Position numbers and translations under genes: made by a program. The notes under the pieces were generated by a model. It worked only from the letters and a program-made list of their open reading frames with translations, had not been told where the DNA came from and made no database searches. A stretch of 64,000 nucleotides of DNA from an uncultured Planktomarina sp. (GTDB lineage Bacteria > Pseudomonadota > Alphaproteobacteria > Rhodobacterales > Rhodobacteraceae), in NCBI GenBank assembly GCA_943788425.1, contig CALSQF010000001.1:369620-433619 (forward strand), given 5' to 3'. How positions within the stretch are numbered: the first letter of the stretch is position 1; every line of letters starts with the position of its first letter. Shown here in pieces: positions 1 through 9,344 of the stretch.

Positions 1-1
1 G

Positions 2-700
2 CATTTTAAATATCTGCAGAAATTCTGCAGATATAAAAAACAATGGCTGGCACAAGGCGGAAAAATAACCCGCGAGTTTCGCAACCTGTCAGATTACGCC
101 GACACTGCCGGAACCGTTAAGGGCCATTATTTCCATAAAGACTTGCTGGTCGCACGGTTCATCCACGACCACAATCCAATGCGCCATATTGATATCGTCT
201 CTCGTGTAGATGGGTTTGTTGCACATGTGGCCGCCTATCGTGAGATCGAAGCTGTTGACGTCCGCCCCTTGCCAAAATCCGAACACTAAAACATCACATT
301 TCGTCAGGCTGATCTGATGAATCCACAGGATTTAGGTCAAACAGACACTCTGTTTTGTCTTCACGCGATTGAGCATTTTGGCCTGGGACGCGACACAGAC
401 CCAATCAATATAAATATTCATATCTGAGGCTTAACGAACCTTGTGAGCTTGGTGTCTAAGGGTGGTCGTTTGTACATCAGCTTTCTCATTGGATAAGCCG
501 CCGAGGTACATTTTAACGCCCATAGGGTGTTTCACGTCACCTCTATCTTCGATCGCCCATCCATTAGGCAGCACATGACGTTACGACGATTTGATTATGT
601 GGATGATTCCAGTGATTTGCACCTCGATACTTCTGTGACAGAGGTCGACAAAGCCGTTAAATACAGCTGTGGAATTTATACTTTTGAAAAATCAGATTAA
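2..700 (+). pseudogene. DUF268-family protein, decayed by in-frame stops (5' end outside window)
   Basis: One reading frame runs from the window edge to the TAA at 698 and reads as a DUF268-like protein. It has a segment like DIVSRVDGFVAHV, then EAVDVRPLP, then a LHAIEHFGLGRDTDP block and a C-terminal NAHRVFHVTSIF stretch. These are landmarks of this SAM-methyltransferase-like family, often found in surface polysaccharide loci. The frame is interrupted by TAA at 287, TGA at 425 and TAA at 494 with no frameshift, so it cannot give a full protein. The family assignment rests on recalled motifs. The true start lies upstream of the window or was lost. Confidence 0.7.
11..33. repeat. Perfect 11-bp inverted repeat around one central base
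   Basis: Arms TATCTGCAGAA and TTCTGCAGATA are exact reverse complements around a single A at position 22, giving a near-perfect 23-bp palindrome with two PstI-like CTGCAG cores. It lies inside the open part of the DUF268 pseudogene frame. It could be a recombination or protein-binding site, or chance. No function is claimed. Confidence 0.6.
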
Positions 701-830
701 AGACCTCTGCGGAGCAGACGATTTCAGCAGATATTCTCCACCCAGTGACAAAAATTCCACGAAATATTCACCCAAACGCACGAGTAAAAAGGGGCATAAT
801 TCCCTTGTTTATTTATTTATTCTCAGGATC

Positions 831-1571
831 TTATAACGCGGCCATAACCTCGTCGCTGACCTCAAAATTGGCTGTGACCCGCTGCACGTCGTCATCGTCT
901 TCCAAAGTATCAATGAGCTTCATCAGCTTTTCCATACCATCCAGATCTAACTCGGTGGTCGTTTGCGGCTTCCAGATCAACTTGGCGCTTTCAGATTCGC
1001 CCAATTGCGCCTCTAGGGCGTTGGAAACCTCGTTGAGGTCTGTATCAGCACAAAAAATCGCATGGCCGTCTTCGGTGGTTTCCACATCTTCCGCACCGGC
1101 TTCCAGCGCGGCCATCATCACAGTGTCCTCATCGCCCGCTTCCAAAGGATAGAGTACCTGACCTTTGCGATCGAACATGAAAGAGACCGAGCCTGTTTCG
1201 CCAAGATTTCCACCGCATTTGGTAAATGTAGAGCGAACGGTTGAGGCCGTGCGATTGCGGTTATCGGTCATCGCTTCCACAATCACCGCAACCCCGCCAG
1301 GTCCATAGCCCTCATAGCGAATTTCATCATAGCTCTCAGCATCGCCGCCCTGGGACTTTTTAATCGCCCGATCAATCACATCTTTCGGAACGGATTGAGA
1401 TTTCGCCTCTTTCACCGCCAAGCGCAGCCGTGGATTTTTATCGGGATCAGGGTCGCCCATCTTGGCCGCCACGGTGATCTCTTTGGCCAGTTTGGAAAAT
1501 AGTTTCGACCGTGCCGCATCCTGCCGACCTTTGCGGTGCTGGATATTTGCCCATTTGGAATGGCCTGCCAT
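831..1571 (-). CDS. yebC: YebC/PmpR family protein (TACO1-like)
   Basis: This 246-residue protein starts [19 protein letters not shown], the signature of the YebC/PmpR family, and has the usual family length of about 245. Family members act in the cytoplasm as transcriptional regulators, and more recent work links them to translation of difficult proline stretches. The C-terminal acidic segment with [10 protein letters not shown] is typical. The ATG at 1571 is the family-conserved start. The gene stands alone on the minus strand; in many proteobacteria it lies near ruvC, but that is not visible here. Confidence 0.95.
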   Translation of the reverse strand: MAGHSKWANIQHRKGRQDAARSKLFSKLAKEITVAAKMGDPDPDKNPRLRLAVKEAKSQSVPKDVIDRAIKKSQGGDAESYDEIRYEGYGPGGVAVIVEAMTDNRNRTASTVRSTFTKCGGNLGETGSVSFMFDRKGQVLYPLEAGDEDTVMMAALEAGAEDVETTEDGHAIFCADTDLNEVSNALEAQLGESESAKLIWKPQTTTELDLDGMEKLMKLIDTLEDDDDVQRVTANFEVSDEVMAAL

Positions 1572-1786
1572 GACAGTCCCCTACGTTTAATTATTTCGAC
1601 CGTTTCTAGGCGGGGCAGCGGAGCAATTCAACCCGTCTTTAGCGGCAATTCATGCCAATCTGCCAAAACTAGGCGGGGAGGAAAGGCGTAGATGTTTGGG
1701 CCATAGCTGAACGTGCGATCCTGTCGCGCTAGCCCGATTGCTGCTGTCTTTATTCTTGCGGCTATGGGTTTCTTGCGCCGTCAACC

Positions 1787-2336
1787 TCAAGGATAGAGCG
1801 GCCAGAACCATGGGATGTACAGTGATGCCAGCACGCCAATTGACATGTTGAGCGGAATACCAACCTTCAAAAAGTCAGTGTATTTATAGCCACCCGGCCC
1901 ATAGACTAACATATTGGTTTGATATCCAATGGGCATGGCAAAACTCGCGCTCGCAGCCACCATGACGGCTACCACTACGGGTGTGTTGCTCACCACAGCC
2001 GACGCAAGAACCAAAATGCAAACAAAAATCCCAACCCCAAGGCCGGGCTCCTTTGGGTCAGGCGATGCGCCAATTTGATAAATCCGTCAATGCTGCCAGT
2101 ACGCACAATTGGCGCCATAACCAAAAACATGGCCGCAATGGTCCAAGGAGCAGGATTGAACAAAACCGCAAGCGCCACTCCATAGGGCTGCACCCCGCTG
2201 ATGAGCAAAACAGCAACGCCAAAAATCGCAACGACCTCCGTTGCGAAGCTTTGCGTAGAAACAACAAAAATATCAAGGCAACCACCCCAAGCGAGAAGAA
2301 CGCTTGGCTTTGATCAGTCAAAATGAGGTTTTCCAT
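1787..2336 (-). pseudogene. SLC13-family (sodium/anion) permease remnant
   Basis: Three minus-strand frames together give the two ends of an SLC13/ArsB-like transporter. From 2336 there is an N-terminal membrane helix. After a frameshift near 2210-2260 comes a segment with VQPYGVALAVLFNPAPWTIA. After another shift near 2000 comes the C-terminal signature [35 protein letters not shown]. The last motif is the family's substrate and sodium-binding end. Family members have about 590 residues; here only about 180 remain, so a large internal part is deleted as well as frameshifted. The 5' end overlaps the end of the EamA gene by about 23 bp. Confidence 0.75.
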
Positions 2337-3222
2337 TTTGAGTGTCCTTTAAATTCGGGCTGACCAGATAAATGCCCATGAACATCAAAGCCAACGCAAG
2401 CCATATTGGTCCTGCGTAGCGTTCGCCTAAAATCAACATGGCCCATCCCAGCCCAGCGGCGGTCACAACATAGCTTACCTGCACCGAAAAAACTGGGCCA
2501 AACTGGCGCACAATCATTACATATAAAGTATAAACAACAGAGTGGATCAAGGCCGAGGCGACCACAGCCACATCCGCAACACCCCAGTCATGCAGCGGGT
2601 TGATCCATTGCCCAGTGCTGTAGGCCAGCGGCCCTGTGATCCCCATGCCAATGATCGAAGCGCCCAATAGCAGCTGCAATGGACCGGCCCCACCGGTGCC
2701 AAAACGAGCTACGAAATTGCCCTCAAACGCATACATGAGGCTCGGCAGCAGCCCGAGAGGAATAAAAGCCAGCATCGCCGCATTTGGCAAAGCCTCTGGC
2801 ACACCCACAATCAACAAGACCGCAAACAAACCAAGCGACAGACCGGCCATGCGTTTGAAGCTGAAACGATCCAAACCCAGCATCAAAGCGATTGGAAACG
2901 CGATCATCGGGATCAAGGATAAAAGCAAGGACATGATCCCCGCTGGCAGAACCGTATAGGCTTTGTAGGAAGCCGCATTTGGAATAATCGTCCCAATCAG
3001 CGCAATCGCCAGATAAAATGGAAGCACCCGCCGATTGATCGGTAACGGTCGGCGACGGATCATATTGACCAGCCCCAAGACAACAACGCCGATCAACATT
3101 TGCCAAAAGATGAGCCCCAAGGGTTGATAGCCGCTGGAAACAGCGATTTTTGCCAATGGTAGTGTGGCGCCCCAGCTGACACCGATAAACAAAAGCCACC
3201 CATAAGGAATGAGATGCCTCAC
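2314..3222 (-). CDS. EamA/DMT superfamily permease
   Basis: This 302-residue protein is strongly hydrophobic, with about ten predicted membrane helices in two similar halves, as in EamA transporters. It opens with IPYGWLLFIGVSWGATLPL, the typical first helix, and has the second-half helix LLGASIIGMGITGPLAY. Substrate is unknown; such proteins export metabolites or amino acids across the inner membrane. The ATG at 3222 overlaps the stop of the upstream phosphoesterase gene by 4 bp, which suggests translational coupling. Nothing about the substrate can be inferred from this neighbour. Confidence 0.9.
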   Translation of the reverse strand: MRHLIPYGWLLFIGVSWGATLPLAKIAVSSGYQPLGLIFWQMLIGVVVLGLVNMIRRRPLPINRRVLPFYLAIALIGTIIPNAASYKAYTVLPAGIMSLLLSLIPMIAFPIALMLGLDRFSFKRMAGLSLGLFAVLLIVGVPEALPNAAMLAFIPLGLLPSLMYAFEGNFVARFGTGGAGPLQLLLGASIIGMGITGPLAYSTGQWINPLHDWGVADVAVVASALIHSVVYTLYVMIVRQFGPVFSVQVSYVVTAAGLGWAMLILGERYAGPIWLALALMFMGIYLVSPNLKDTQNGKPHFD

Positions 3223-4043
3223 TCAGATGGCACCCCGGCTGATTGGCTGAGCACCCCGCCATGGCGGATCATCTCAATCGATTTGGCTTTGCCCGTGCCA
3301 TCTTCTGTTTCCACCAAAAGACCACAGAGCGTCGCCGGTCCCAGGGCCGGTTCAAAGCGCGCTTTGGGCATGCCAGTGATAAACCGGCGGAGCGGCTCAG
3401 CCTTTTGCATGCCAATGACAGAGTTGTAATCACCGCACATGCCAGCATCACTTTGAAAGCCTGTGCCACGTTCCAAAATCTGCGCATCGGCAGTCGGCAC
3501 ATGGGTGTGCGATCCGACAACCATGCTGGCCTTGCCATCACAAAAATGCCCCATCGCCATTTTTTCAGAGGTGGCCTCACAATGCATATCCACCACCGTC
3601 GCGGCGACCTGCCCACCCAAGGGGTGGCGCGACAGTATCGCATCCACAGCGGAAAACGGATCATCAAAAGGCCGCTTCATGAACACCTGCCCCAGGACTT
3701 GTGCCACCAAAACCTTGCGCCCGCGCGTGGCGGTGAAAATCGCAGCGCCGCGCCCTGGCGCTGATTTGGAAAAATTAAGCGGGCGAATGATGCGTGGTTC
3801 GGTTTCGATGAACTGCAACATATCCTTTTGATCAAAAGCATGATCGCCCAGCGTGATGCAATCGGCGCCCGCCTTGAGAATCTCCTGGGCATGATTGGCC
3901 GAAAGCCCCATGCCACCAGTGGCATTCTCACCATTAACCACAACAAAATCCGCTTTCAAACGCTGCCGAAGACCGGGCAGTTCATTTGAAATTGCCAGCC
4001 GCCCGGAACGGCCCATAACATCGCCAAGATACAGAATTCTCAT
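3219..4043 (-). CDS. TIGR00282 family metallophosphoesterase (YmdB-like)
   Basis: This 274-residue protein has the family's metal-binding motifs: GDVMGRSGR at residues 8-16, NGENATGGMG near 38-47, LGDHAFDQ near 67-74, VDMHCEATSEK near 150-160 and GSHTHVPTAD near 177-186. The family contains the phosphodiesterase YmdB of Bacillus, active on 2',3'-cyclic nucleotides. The substrate in alphaproteobacteria is not established. It begins MRILYLGDVMGR, the conserved start, and overlaps the downstream EamA gene by 4 bp. Confidence 0.93.
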   Translation of the reverse strand: MRILYLGDVMGRSGRLAISNELPGLRQRLKADFVVVNGENATGGMGLSANHAQEILKAGADCITLGDHAFDQKDMLQFIETEPRIIRPLNFSKSAPGRGAAIFTATRGRKVLVAQVLGQVFMKRPFDDPFSAVDAILSRHPLGGQVAATVVDMHCEATSEKMAMGHFCDGKASMVVGSHTHVPTADAQILERGTGFQSDAGMCGDYNSVIGMQKAEPLRRFITGMPKARFEPALGPATLCGLLVETEDGTGKAKSIEMIRHGGVLSQSAGVPSE

Positions 4044-4093
4044 GGCACCCCTTTAGGCCTCAGTTGGCGCTAAAGCAAGATGCGTGGCGGGTC

Positions 4094-4573
4094 TTAGGGT
4101 TCTGCAAAGTCGTATTGCGCTGTGATGCGAACGGGGAAGTTGACAGATCTGGCTATAAAACAGACATCATGGATCTTGCCATGCACCGCATCCGCCGCCC
4201 ATGGATCCATTCCGGGCGCGAGTGTGATCTGCGGTCTCAGCGTTGCCGCAACAAAGCGCCCGGCCCCAGAAGGCGCGCTCTCACCGTGACCGATGGGGTT
4301 ATCTTCATAGCACATCACAATGATCCCAGCATTCAATGACAAATGCAAAAACCAGAGCATATGACACGAACTCAGCGCTGTGATCAGCAAGTCTTCAGGA
4401 TTGTGCAGCTGTGGATCGCCCCCCAACAGCGGATCGTTAGAGCATTCTATGATCGGCTTTCCCGGGCTACACAGCTGCCAACTCCGATCATAACCGTCGT
4501 AAGTTGCATTCCCGTCGCCCCGATTGCCGGTCCATCGTATCTGTGATGTATAGTCATTAAGGCAGAAATCGAT
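4094..4573 (-). CDS. OsmC-like protein with no standard start codon
   Basis: The frame encodes about 159 residues of an OsmC/Ohr-type protein, with the conserved PEDLLITALSSCHMLWF block and its redox Cys. Such proteins reduce organic peroxides with paired cysteines. The family N-terminus (NDYTSQIRWTGN) is present in frame, but between the upstream TAA and this segment there is no ATG, GTG or TTG. A clear AGGAG lies at 4580-4584, and the codon 6 nt downstream of it is ATC (4571-4573), which I take as the nominal start. The next in-frame TTG would remove about 50 conserved residues. It is either initiated at AUC or silenced by start-codon loss. Confidence 0.65.
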   Translation of the reverse strand: MDFCLNDYTSQIRWTGNRGDGNATYDGYDRSWQLCSPGKPIIECSNDPLLGGDPQLHNPEDLLITALSSCHMLWFLHLSLNAGIIVMCYEDNPIGHGESAPSGAGRFVAATLRPQITLAPGMDPWAADAVHGKIHDVCFIARSVNFPVRITAQYDFAEP

Positions 4574-4652
4574 CTTAATCTCCTGTTTTTATTTATTTTT
4601 ATTATATATCCAACACCCTTGCACTTGCGAATTTGTTTGAGAGCGCCAAGGC

Positions 4653-6719
4653 TCAACGCATCGGCCGGGCCTCTGCCAGAGATTGACCCGCATCCGCACA
4701 GCGGCTGAGTAAAGGCGAGACCTTCCAGGCGATTGGATCCTCCTGTGCCAAAATCTCAAGCTGCGCCACGATTGTTTCAACCCCAAGACTGTCCGCATAA
4801 TGCATCAACCCACCACGCCAACGTGGGAAACCGTAACCAAAAACTGTGACCAGATCAATATCACCGGCCGATTGCGCAATGCCAGCATCCAAAATATCGG
4901 CCGCCTCGTTTATCATAGCCAAAACAAGCCTTTGGCGCATTTCCTGGCTGGAGTAATCGGTGCGCGTTATGCCAGAAAAATGTGCCTCCTCTATGGCCAA
5001 GTCAGCCACAATGGGATCCTCCACCTTGCCCCCACCCCCGGGGTAGCGATACCAACCCGCACTTGTCTTACGCCCCAATTTCCCCAACTCAATCATTCGA
5101 TCGGCGATGGGGATATAACGCCGGTTTGGATCGCGAGTCGGCGCCTGACGTTGCCGATTGGCATAAGCGATATCCAAACCCGACAAATCCTGCGCTTCAT
5201 AGGGCCCCATGGCATACCCAAATTCGACCATGGCGTCGTCCACCTCCCAGGGGGTTGAGCCATCCATAAAGACCGTGTCGGCCGCCTCACGATAGCGCGC
5301 TAAAATGCGGTTGCCGATAAATCCGTCGCACACCCCCGCGCGCACCGGTACCTTGCCTAAGCGTTTCGCCAAAGCATAACCTGTGGCAATCGCCCGATCA
5401 CTGCTCTGTGCCCCTTGGACAATTTCCAATAATTTCATGATATGGGCCGGTGCGAAAAAATGTAGGCCAATGACACGCGTGGGGTCCATAAGCGGCGCCG
5501 CCATCTCATTGATATCCAAATAGGATGTATTGGTGGCCAATACGGCATCAGCGGACAGCACCGCATCTAATTTGCCCAAAATTTCCTGTTTCACCGCCAT
5601 ATCTTCAAACGCGGCCTCAATCGCCAATTGCGCCGTGGCGGCCTGGCTATACTGCGTGCTAAGCGTCAACCGACTGCGAAGATCCGCAGCACGAGCGGCA
5701 TCTATCATACCGCGCGTCAAACTGGCTTCGATGATTTTGCCAATATTGTCTTCAGCACGTTTCAAACCGGCGGCATCGGCCTCCAGAATTGTCACCTGCA
5801 AGCCTGATGATAAAAGCGCATATGCGATCCCCGCGCCCATCGTGCCGCCTCCCACCACTGCGGCGTGCAGCACCTCCAACGCAGCGCCCTTCAAATGCGC
5901 CGGCGCTTTCGCGGCCCGCTGCGCAAAGAACAGATGTCGCAGGGCCTTAGATTGCGATCCAGTTTTTAGCTCCAAAAACACTCGGCGTTCATATGCCAAG
6001 GCCGCATGAAACGGCAGTGCAAGCCCTGCCTCGATCACCTCAAGCGCCCGCACAGGCGCCTCTTGCCCTGGCATTTTCGCCTGTAGATTTTCGCGAGCCA
6101 TGCGGAACAGATCAGCGTCATGCGCGGGCGCATGATACTCCCAAGTGGGAACAATGCAGCCCAGCGCTTCACTGTTAACCAAGAAGGCCGCCTCAATCGG
6201 ATCATCTTCCACCGTATGGACCAATCCCACAGAGCAGGCCGCCTGCGCCCCGATGGGCTTTCCTGTGGTGATCATCTCAACGGCTTTTTGAAGTCCTACC
6301 AGCCGCGGCAACCGCGCGGTACAACCAGCGCCCGGAATAACCCCAAGCGTTACTTCCGGCAGGCCAATGCGCGCGCCCGGCGCCATGATGCGCATGCGAC
6401 AGGCCATGGCAATCTCTGCGCCACCGCCTAAGGCCACGCCCTCAATGGCCGCAATCCACGGCACGAAGCTTTCATCAATCGCATTCAAAACCTCCGGCAA
6501 ATGCGGCTCTTGCGGCGCGGCGTCAAATTCTTTCGCATCCGCGCCAGCTGCGAAAATACCCCCGGCACCCGAGACAATAACCCTGTCCAACCTGCCCCGT
6601 TCAGCCCAACGCACCGCCTCAAGAAGACCCATGCGAAGGACCTGGCCGATGGCGTTCACCGGCGGATTGCTCAAAGTCACATAGCCAACATGATTTTCAC
6701 TGCGCATGGTCACCTGCAT
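4653..6719 (-). CDS. FadB/FadJ-like enoyl-CoA hydratase / 3-hydroxyacyl-CoA dehydrogenase
   Basis: This protein of about 688 residues fuses a crotonase domain (roughly 1-190, with oxyanion-hole segments GGIFAAGADAKEF and GVALGGGAEIAMACR) to an NAD-binding 3-hydroxyacyl-CoA dehydrogenase domain (VVGGGTMGAGIAYAL near 290, LATNTSYLDI, GLHFFAPAHIMKLLEIV) and two C-terminal helical domains. It can hydrate and oxidise enoyl-CoA in beta-oxidation. The ATG at 6719 is chosen because AGGGAGG lies about 8 nt upstream; an ATG at 6746 is also open. It follows boxR by 39 bp on the same strand, so it may process the dehydroadipyl-CoA made from benzoyl-CoA. That role is inferred. Confidence 0.9.
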   Translation of the reverse strand: MQVTMRSENHVGYVTLSNPPVNAIGQVLRMGLLEAVRWAERGRLDRVIVSGAGGIFAAGADAKEFDAAPQEPHLPEVLNAIDESFVPWIAAIEGVALGGGAEIAMACRMRIMAPGARIGLPEVTLGVIPGAGCTARLPRLVGLQKAVEMITTGKPIGAQAACSVGLVHTVEDDPIEAAFLVNSEALGCIVPTWEYHAPAHDADLFRMARENLQAKMPGQEAPVRALEVIEAGLALPFHAALAYERRVFLELKTGSQSKALRHLFFAQRAAKAPAHLKGAALEVLHAAVVGGGTMGAGIAYALLSSGLQVTILEADAAGLKRAEDNIGKIIEASLTRGMIDAARAADLRSRLTLSTQYSQAATAQLAIEAAFEDMAVKQEILGKLDAVLSADAVLATNTSYLDINEMAAPLMDPTRVIGLHFFAPAHIMKLLEIVQGAQSSDRAIATGYALAKRLGKVPVRAGVCDGFIGNRILARYREAADTVFMDGSTPWEVDDAMVEFGYAMGPYEAQDLSGLDIAYANRQRQAPTRDPNRRYIPIADRMIELGKLGRKTSAGWYRYPGGGGKVEDPIVADLAIEEAHFSGITRTDYSSQEMRQRLVLAMINEAADILDAGIAQSAGDIDLVTVFGYGFPRWRGGLMHYADSLGVETIVAQLEILAQEDPIAWKVSPLLSRCADAGQSLAEARPMR

Positions 6720-6758
6720 CGGAAGCCTCCCTAAGAATATGAACAAGCGGCGCGCATC

Positions 6759-7682
6759 TTACACCGCACGAGGATTTAGAATTTGGCAGCCCTCAATAAG
6801 CTGGGACAATTCGATCTGGCTTTGCTCCACCGACTTACCGCTGGTGTCCAAAACGTGATCAGACCGCGTATAGAGCGCCTCGCGCGACCTCAAAATTTGC
6901 CGCAATTGAATCATCGCCTGTGGATTGTCCTGCATGGGGCGTACATCGCCTTGCGCCCGCACGCGTTCCATATGCTCCGAAGCGGAAGCTTTGAGCCACA
7001 CCGTATGAAAGCGCGACAGCACGTGATAAAAGCTGCCTTCCTCAGACACTATGCCGCCCGCAACGGCAACAATGGCGCGTTTGTGCCCCTCAATTATGCC
7101 GGTCAATGTATCGGCCTCAAGCTGGCGATAGCCTTCTTGCCCGTAAAGGGCGATAATCTCTCCAAGCGCCATGCCGGCATTCTTTTCAATCTCCCGGTTC
7201 AACTCAATAAACGGCGCCCCGAACACCTTAGCCACCCGTGCACCCAGGGTTGATTTACCCGCCCCCCGCAGGCCCACCAAACAGAGACGCTGCGCTTTTT
7301 GCAGCCGCATGCGCTCAGGATCCAGCACCTGTAAGACCCGCGCGCGCACAGAGGCATCTGCGCGCGCATAAAGCTGCGAGACATGCGGCAAGTCAAAATG
7401 AAACACAGCATCCGCCATCAAAAAATGCTCAATCGGCTGCTCCAGCGCCGCTGCCAGTTTGATCAAGAGGCCGATAGAGATATTGCCATCTCCCGCCTCA
7501 ATCTTTGCCAAATACCGTGGTGACACTCCAGAGCGCTCTGACAGGCTGCGACGGCTGAACCCTTTCGATTTGCGCATCTGCCGCAGGCGCGTACCCAAAC
7601 TGCGCAAAAGCGCTGCGCTTTGCTGATCGAGCTCCGCCGCAGCGCCTGCTGGAGCAAGACCCGCGCTGTGTTGAATCCTCAT
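6759..7682 (-). CDS. boxR: BoxR-type transcriptional regulator (HTH plus shikimate-kinase-like domain)
   Basis: This 307-residue protein has an XRE-type helix-turn-helix (about 28-85, with SRRSLSERSGVSPRYLAKIE) joined to a shikimate-kinase-like domain with a P-loop GLRGAGKST at 137-145 and a VAVAGGIVSEEGSF segment. This is the BzdR/BoxR layout, in which benzoyl-CoA acts as effector and relieves repression of benzoate genes. Its ATG overlaps the stop of the thioesterase gene by 4 bp, so it is made as part of the box operon and is probably autoregulated. Confidence 0.93.
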   Translation of the reverse strand: MRIQHSAGLAPAGAAAELDQQSAALLRSLGTRLRQMRKSKGFSRRSLSERSGVSPRYLAKIEAGDGNISIGLLIKLAAALEQPIEHFLMADAVFHFDLPHVSQLYARADASVRARVLQVLDPERMRLQKAQRLCLVGLRGAGKSTLGARVAKVFGAPFIELNREIEKNAGMALGEIIALYGQEGYRQLEADTLTGIIEGHKRAIVAVAGGIVSEEGSFYHVLSRFHTVWLKASASEHMERVRAQGDVRPMQDNPQAMIQLRQILRSREALYTRSDHVLDTSGKSVEQSQIELSQLIEGCQILNPRAV

Positions 7683-8137
7683 CGGGCCGGCTCCGGGATG
7701 GCGCTCAGAACAATTTTACGCAAATCTATTGGCGGGGTGCATTTCTTAAAGGCGTCTGAGGTGACGAATACCTGCACCGACCGACTAGAAAAACACCGCT
7801 GTCCCTCTTGTTCGCCATCGACGCAGAAGGTGATCGACGTCTCCCCCAAAGCCTCGGGCCATACATAGCAAAGCAACGGATGGCGGGGTGTGACCGGGCG
7901 GACAAAATCCATTTCCAGCCGCACGAAAGGCGTTCCTAAATTGCGCTCAACTTCAAGCTGGAACCAGCCATCACCGCCCAACTGGGCTTCCCACCAGCCA
8001 TTAATTGCGTCCAGTGCAAACCATGGCAGGCGGCCCGTATAGACGATGCGCGCTGGATCACAATCACCCCATGTCACATTGATTTTATGACAAATTGCGC
8101 CAATGGGGCGCGGGTCCATCTCAGTAGGTTTCGACAT
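7679..8137 (-). CDS. 4-hydroxybenzoyl-CoA-thioesterase-like hotdog protein
   Basis: This protein of about 152 residues has the hotdog-fold acyl-CoA thioesterase motif VTWGDCDPARIVYTGRLPWF, with the conserved Asp, followed by family-like strands. Such a thioesterase could release CoA from stalled benzoyl-CoA or ring-cleavage intermediates. The ATG at 8137 overlaps the 3' end of boxA by 17 bp; a second ATG at 8119 starts just after the boxA stop and is also possible. Neither has a strong Shine-Dalgarno. The gene ends in a 4-bp overlap with boxR. Confidence 0.87.
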   Translation of the reverse strand: MSKPTEMDPRPIGAICHKINVTWGDCDPARIVYTGRLPWFALDAINGWWEAQLGGDGWFQLEVERNLGTPFVRLEMDFVRPVTPRHPLLCYVWPEALGETSITFCVDGEQEGQRCFSSRSVQVFVTSDAFKKCTPPIDLRKIVLSAIPEPAR

Positions 8138-9311
8138 GATAGCGTCCAGCTTCACGCAGGGTGTCGCGCAGATCAGGCCAGTTGCCTCCAAAGCCTTGGG
8201 CAATCTCCTCGAAGGCCGCCTCCACGCCCGCTTCCATTTCCTTCAAGCCACAAATGTAAACATGGGTCTGGCCATCTTGCAGCATCCCGGCTACCAGATC
8301 CCGCGCCTGTAGCATACGATCTTGCACATATTCCCGCGGTCCACCCGCAACGCGGCTATAGCTGAGGTGCTTTTGCAAAAGAGACTCGGGCAATTTGTTG
8401 AGCGGGCCGAAATAGGGCAGGCTTTCGGGCGTCCGCGCGCCAAAGAACATGACCATACCCCCATCTTTCGGGCCGACGCGGCGTTGCCGGGCCATTGTGA
8501 AAGCCCGCATCGGCGCCGAACCCGTGCCTGTGCAAATCATCAACAAGCGCGCCTCTTGATCTGCAGGCATCAAGAAGGTGGCGCCAAAAGGCCCGGTGAC
8601 ATTCACCCGGTCACCGGGCTGCAAATCACAGATGTAGTTGGAGCACACACCCTGTGCCTCGCGCTTCACGGTCAAAGACACATTGTGATACCCTGGCCGC
8701 TCGCCGTCCTGCGGGCTTGACACAGAATAGAGCCGGGGCAAATGCGCCTTGCCTTCGGAATCCTCGCCAGGGGCAAGAATGCCCAAAGATTGGCCCTCAA
8801 GCACCGGAAAGGGCCGGCCTTGGAAGTCTAGGATGATATGGCGGACATCGTGCTCTGGATCTTGGGTCAACGGATAATTGCCCTGCACCACCGCCTCAAC
8901 GGGATGACTAAGATTGTAAAGATTCACGGTTGGTTTTGCGGCAGAGACGGGCGCCACCGCCCGACCACCCGCGCCTTTTTGCGCCTCGGCCAGAAGCGCG
9001 GCGATCGGGTCTTGCTCTCCCTCTTGTCCGTCCGCAGGATCCACTGGGGCGGCCAGCTTTTCCTGGTCAGGCAGCTCCTCCCACTCATATTGCGCCTCAA
9101 GCGTGTAGGGCGTTTCAACCACCCGCCATTCGTCAATGGAGCCTGTGGGGCAAACGGGAATGCAATCCATGCAAAAATTACACAGATCCGCATTGACCAC
9201 CACATTGTTGTCATCATGTTCAATCGCCCCAAGCGGGCAGGTCATCTCGCAGGTGTAACAGCGGATGCAGATCTCTGGATCGATCAGATGTTGTTTGAGC
9301 GGCGTGTTCAT
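8121..9311 (-). CDS. boxA: Benzoyl-CoA 2,3-epoxidase reductase subunit BoxA
   Basis: This 396-residue protein has an N-terminal 2x[4Fe-4S] ferredoxin domain (Cys 15, 18, 21, 25 and 44, 47, 50, 54 in CIRCYTCEMTCPLG and CNFCMDCIPVCPTG). A linker leads to a flavin/NADPH reductase domain with RLYSVSSP, VCSNYICDLQPGDRV and CTGTGSAPMRAF. BoxA passes electrons from NADPH to BoxB for epoxidation of benzoyl-CoA. It ends YHVETY, and its gene lies 33 bp downstream of boxB on the same strand. Confidence 0.96.
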   Translation of the reverse strand: MNTPLKQHLIDPEICIRCYTCEMTCPLGAIEHDDNNVVVNADLCNFCMDCIPVCPTGSIDEWRVVETPYTLEAQYEWEELPDQEKLAAPVDPADGQEGEQDPIAALLAEAQKGAGGRAVAPVSAAKPTVNLYNLSHPVEAVVQGNYPLTQDPEHDVRHIILDFQGRPFPVLEGQSLGILAPGEDSEGKAHLPRLYSVSSPQDGERPGYHNVSLTVKREAQGVCSNYICDLQPGDRVNVTGPFGATFLMPADQEARLLMICTGTGSAPMRAFTMARQRRVGPKDGGMVMFFGARTPESLPYFGPLNKLPESLLQKHLSYSRVAGGPREYVQDRMLQARDLVAGMLQDGQTHVYICGLKEMEAGVEAAFEEIAQGFGGNWPDLRDTLREAGRYHVETY

Positions 9312-9344
9312 ATCGGTTCCTTCCGTGCCGGTCGCAACCAGGTC

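Noticed and set aside
89-286. Minus-strand frame of 65 residues
   Set aside because: It lies opposite the readable DUF268 frame and shows no family features.
287-496. Programmed recoding of stop codons
   Set aside because: The three stops differ (TAA, TGA, TAA) and no recoding structure was seen. Nonsense decay explains them more simply.
745-1152. Open frame on the plus strand opposite yebC
   Set aside because: It overlaps a clear YebC gene on the other strand and has low-complexity Ser-rich sequence typical of antisense shadows.
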